This document shows positions 17,191 through 20,189 of a stretch of 20,189 nt of DNA, in pieces. The translations under genes were made by a program, and so were the position numbers. Numbering within the stretch: the stretch's first letter is position 1; the number at the start of each line of letters is the position of its first letter. The stretch is from Ochromonadaceae sp. CCMP2298 (lineage: Eukaryota; Sar; Synurophyceae; Ochromonadales; Ochromonadaceae): contig MU633897.1 of the NCBI GenBank assembly GCA_026770595.1, forward strand, positions 1 through 20,189, given 5' to 3'. The notes beneath the pieces are model-generated. The model ran no database searches and was not told the origin of the DNA. It saw nothing but the letters and a program-made list of their open reading frames with translations.

Positions 17191-18666
17191 ATGACGACCA
17201 TGCACCAGACGCGGCTGCTGCGCGTCGTGCTAGTGCTTGTGGCGTTGCTGCAGCTGACTCTTGCAGGATCCATGTCCAAACCCCACTCCAACAACGGCAT
17301 CCTGCAGCCCTACGACGGGAAGCACATTTCCTACAACATAACGGTGGAGCAGAACAACCAGCTGAACGCAGGCCAGCCCGTGGCTTACAGTGACAGGTCG
17401 GGCAAGGCTGGTCGCGGCGTGGCTCTGCAAGACATTGCTGCGCCGCCCCACATCTGCATGGACAGAATCAGCGACTTGAAGAACTACCCCAAGATGGTGC
17501 CCAAGGTACGCAAGGTGGAGATCTACCAGGACGAGAAGTTCGAGAATGGGACTTCGAAGGTGGGCGCGAACTTCGAGGTGGGACTGTTCCCGCTCACCTT
17601 CAGCTACTACCTGCTGCTGAAGTATGAGCCCAGATACCACACCTTCACCTGGACGCTGGACTACAGATACAGCAGCGACTTCGGTAAGTTTCGTGAAATC
17701 CTCACTCTCAGCTGCACGACTGACATCACTCTACTCTACCACTCTATCACTCGCATTCCTCCCCTCCGCCGCTGTCCCCCTTGCCCCCCCTGAACCCCAT
17801 TAACCCCCTTAACCCTCTTGCCCCCGCTGTTACTTTACCCCTGCAGAGGACAACACCGGGCACTGGCAGGTGATGCCGCACCCCACCAAGGAGTAAGTCG
17901 AACTTCAGCCCACAACCCTCGCTACCTTTACCACCTTAGTTCTCCACCTCCTTGCCTTCTTACCTTCTCACCTTACATTCTCACCTTACCTTACCTTACC
18001 TTACCTAACCATCTCGCCTTCCTAGGGGCTGGTCGAGAGTGCTCTACTCCACGGAGGTGCAGCTGCTACCCTGGATCCCCGAGTTCGTCATCACCTTCCT
18101 CACCAAGACGGCGCTTGTGGAGGTACACGTGTAGGCAGTAGGCAGTAGGTGGTAGGCAGTAGGTGTTACTAGTTAGCAATAGGGAGTAGGCAGCACAGGA
18201 CAGCCTGAGCAGGTTGCTATTTTCATCTGCACCGCGACTCTGACCTTGCTCTCTCCTCTCTTCCACCCCTCTCCTACCCCTCTCCTACTCCTTTCCTACC
18301 TCTCTCCTACCCCTCTCCTACCCCTCTCCTACCCCTCTCCTACCCCTCTCCTACCCCTCTCCTACCCCTCTCCTACCCCTCTCCTGCCCCTCTCCTACCC
18401 CTCTCCACCCCTCTCCATCCCTCCAGTCCACCACATGGGTGCGTAAGGAGTCGGAGAAGCTGGTGAACTCACCTGCCGTCAAGGACGTGCCCGTAGTGTC
18501 CATGCCCGACCTCAGCGCCTGCTTCCTCGAGGACGAGTTCGGCGCCAGGTACGAGACGCACTGCATTGAGGCCAGTGCAGGGGACAGTGAGGTGGTGACT
18601 GACAGTGAGACCGACAGCGAGGTAGAGGCGGAGGCGGAGGCGGCAGTGGGGACGGAAGAGTTGTAA
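17191..18666 (+). CDS. START/SRPBCC-like protein with signal peptide, copy A (291 aa)
   Basis: The exons are 17191-17683, 17847-17892, 18026-18122 and 18427-18666. Introns are 163, 133 and 304 bp, in phases 1, 2 and 0. The Met at residue 1 (17191) precedes a basic and hydrophobic signal peptide (residues 8-25, RLLRVVLVLVALLQLTLAG). The body resembles the polyketide-cyclase/coenzyme-Q-binding branch of the START fold: HICMDRISDLKNYPKMVPKV (about 88-107), YLLLKYEPRYHTFTWTLDY, GHWQVMPHP and WIPEFVITFLTKTALVE. Proteins of this fold bind lipids or other hydrophobic ligands. The C-terminal 50 residues are acidic (SETDSEVEAEAEAAVGTEEL) and differ from copy B. It should enter the secretory route, or the plastid if a transit signal follows. 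It is convergent with its paralog at 18835-19959. Confidence 0.85.
18255..18420 (+). repeat. 11-bp minisatellite in intron 3 of START-like copy A
   Basis: The unit CTCTCCTACCC is repeated in tandem with few changes, making most of the pyrimidine tract before the CTCCAG acceptor. CTTAC-type units also fill the end of intron 2 (about 17960-18005). These are simple-sequence expansions inside introns. Confidence 0.85.
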
Positions 18667-18789
18667 ACATTCCCACACACCCCTACACGTACGCTTAACG
18701 TGCTAAACCAAGCTCGATTTAAAAATGTAATCGGCGCACGCTTAACTAAACCTCCAACTATTGCGACTGTGAATTTAACGACTAGTAGA

Positions 18790-18805
18790 CAGGGGCGAGC
18801 CCCTG
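18790..18805. other. Perfect palindrome between convergent paralogs
   Basis: CAGGGGC-GA-GCCCCTG forms a 7-bp GC-rich stem with a 2-base loop in the 168-bp space between the two stop codons. It may mark a shared 3'-end region. The function is not established. Confidence 0.35.
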
Positions 18806-18834
18806 ATACTTTAATATGACGCACCTCCACCGCC

Positions 18835-19959
18835 TCACATACGACTGCCGAATTTGGGCATCTTGACGAAGGAGCTGAGCCTATGCCTCTGCGTTCTCAG
18901 ATCGCTCTCTACGCCCGCCAGTCTCGCGTCGAGCTTCTTCCTGATATCGCTCGCCCCGCCCTTGATGTTGAACCACGAAGGCACCTTGGCGATGTCCCCA
19001 TTCTTGCTCTGCTCCAGCTCGGCCTCCCGCTTGACCCAGCCGGTGGACTCCGTCAGCGCCTTGGTGGTGAGGAACTTGATCACGAACTCGGGGATCCACG
19101 GGAAGAGCTTTATCTTGCACGAGTAGAGCACGCGCGTCCAGCCCTTCTTGGAGGGGTGCGGCTGCACTTGCCAGTGCCCCACGTTGTCGTCTAGGGGGTA
19201 AGGAATGGAAGGGATGCGGGGATGGGGATGGGGATGGGGATCAATGTGAGCACAGGTCGAGGACGCAGACACGGCCTCCCGCACAGTGCGAGTGGGCTGT
19301 ACTTACCGAAGTCACTGTTTTTCGTGTAGTCCAGCGTCCACGTGAGTGTGTTGTACCTGGGCTCGTGCGTGAGCAGCAGGAAGTAGCCGAAGCCCATGCC
19401 CAGCAGACCGATGTCCATCTTAGCGCCTGTCTTGGACGTGCCCTGTATTGGGAGGGGAGAGGGGGAAGAGGTGGGGGGCCGAGTACAGTGAGAAGTCTGT
19501 CAGCCACTGTGTGAGCATACGGGTCTACAGCTCTACAGCGGCTCTTACGTTCATGAACTTCTGCGTGTGGTAGATGTTGACCTTCTTGACGTGCGGAACC
19601 ATCTTGTTGTAGTTGCCCAGGTCTCTGATCCTACCCATGCAGATGGGCATTGACGCGTTCACGTCCTGGATAACAACGCCTCTGCCGGACTTCCCGTCGC
19701 GCTCGTTGTAGGTGACCTGCAGAGAGCACAGAGCAAGCAGACGATGGAGTTAGATGATGCATGAAAGACGATCGGCCCTCGTCCGACTTACAGCGTCGCC
19801 TTTGTCTAGCTTCTCCTTCTGCACAGAAGACAGTTTCATGGGAAGGGGTTTTCCGTCATAGGCCCCCAAGATGCCCTGATGGCCGTGCGGCTGTTTGTCC
19901 GACGAGGCAAGAGCCCCCGGTAGGGCGAGGAGCGCAATCAACAGTAGGATTCGCAGCAT
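18835..19959 (-). CDS. START/SRPBCC-like protein with signal peptide, copy B (275 aa)
   Basis: The exons are 19959-19792, 19716-19549, 19442-19307 and 19190-18835. Introns are 75, 106 and 116 bp, in phases 0, 0 and 1. ATG at 19959 gives a clear signal peptide (MLRILLLIALLALPGALAS). The body aligns with copy A along its length: HGHQGILGAYDGKPL against HSNNGILQPYDGKHI, ICMGRIRDLGNYNKMVPHVK, LLTHEPRYNTLTWTLDY, GHWQVQPHPSKKGWTRVLY and WIPEFVIKFLTTKALTESTG. The C-terminal part (KVPSWFNIKGGASDIRKKLD, then basic to the end) differs from copy A's acidic tail. The expected role is binding a hydrophobic ligand in the secretory or plastid route. Only the intron after SDF (phase 1) is shared with copy A. 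Confidence 0.87.
19215..19241. repeat. (GGGGAT)n microsatellite in intron 3 of START-like copy B
   Basis: Four tandem GGGGAT units at about 19217-19241 lie inside the intron between exons 3 and 4. Confidence 0.7.
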
Positions 19960-20189
19960 CGTCGAAGTTCGCTGGGGGTGCAACGCCGCAATGGTCTTCG
20001 AGCAGTTGTAAGGCCGGCAAGCAAGAAGTGCAGGCAGAACGCGAGGAAACTACTGCGAAAGAGGGGTGAGATCGAGCTGCACCATGCCCTAATCACCATT
20101 ATCTATTGCTCAGCTGGGAATCGAGAGGGGAAGACGGGAAAGAATTCCTTACGTACTAAATCCATAACGGTACTCGTGTTAATAAACAC

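Overview
The window is nuclear DNA from a eukaryote, most likely a microalga with a red-lineage secondary plastid (a heterokont, haptophyte or similar). Genes sit on both strands at high density and are split by short GT-AG introns of 67 to 338 bp. Coding parts are GC-rich. A plastid sulfolipid synthase carries a signal peptide followed by a Phe-containing transit-like start, the targeting style of such plastids. All exon boundaries below were read by eye from splice signals, frame and protein continuity.

Left part (1-7030): the 3' end of an unrecognised gene (+); a small unknown gene (-); an SQD2-type sulfoquinovosyltransferase (-, 2 exons); a decayed coding fragment (+, 3449-3898); transcription elongation factor TFIIS (-, 3 exons); and a DHHC palmitoyltransferase (+, 2 exons). 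TFIIS and the DHHC gene are divergent, and a ~416-bp inverted-repeat element fills the space between them.

Middle (7969-14008): one very large 5-exon gene predicting 1836 residues. It fuses an aldehyde dehydrogenase-like domain, an Ala/Pro-rich linker, a poly(A)-polymerase/OAS1-type nucleotidyltransferase-like domain, a possible LOTUS/OST-HTH-like segment and a long Gln/Gly/Met-rich disordered tail with EYRGRDD repeats. The catalytic residues of both enzyme-like domains appear to be lost, so this looks like a double pseudoenzyme scaffold. It is the best candidate here for an undescribed system. Two of its adjacent introns are copies of each other.

Right part (14551-20189): a ribosomal stalk protein P2 gene (-); an eight-helix membrane protein built from two homologous halves (-, 2 exons); and two convergent paralogous genes (17191-18666 + and 18835-19959 -) for small signal-peptide-bearing START/SRPBCC-fold proteins. 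The paralogs share only one intron position. A half copy of the inverted-repeat element lies in the divergent space between the membrane protein gene and the first START-like gene, so both copies occupy divergent promoter regions.

The genes do not form an obvious pathway. Expected eukaryotic housekeeping functions (transcription, translation, lipid synthesis, protein lipidation) are mixed with lineage-specific genes.
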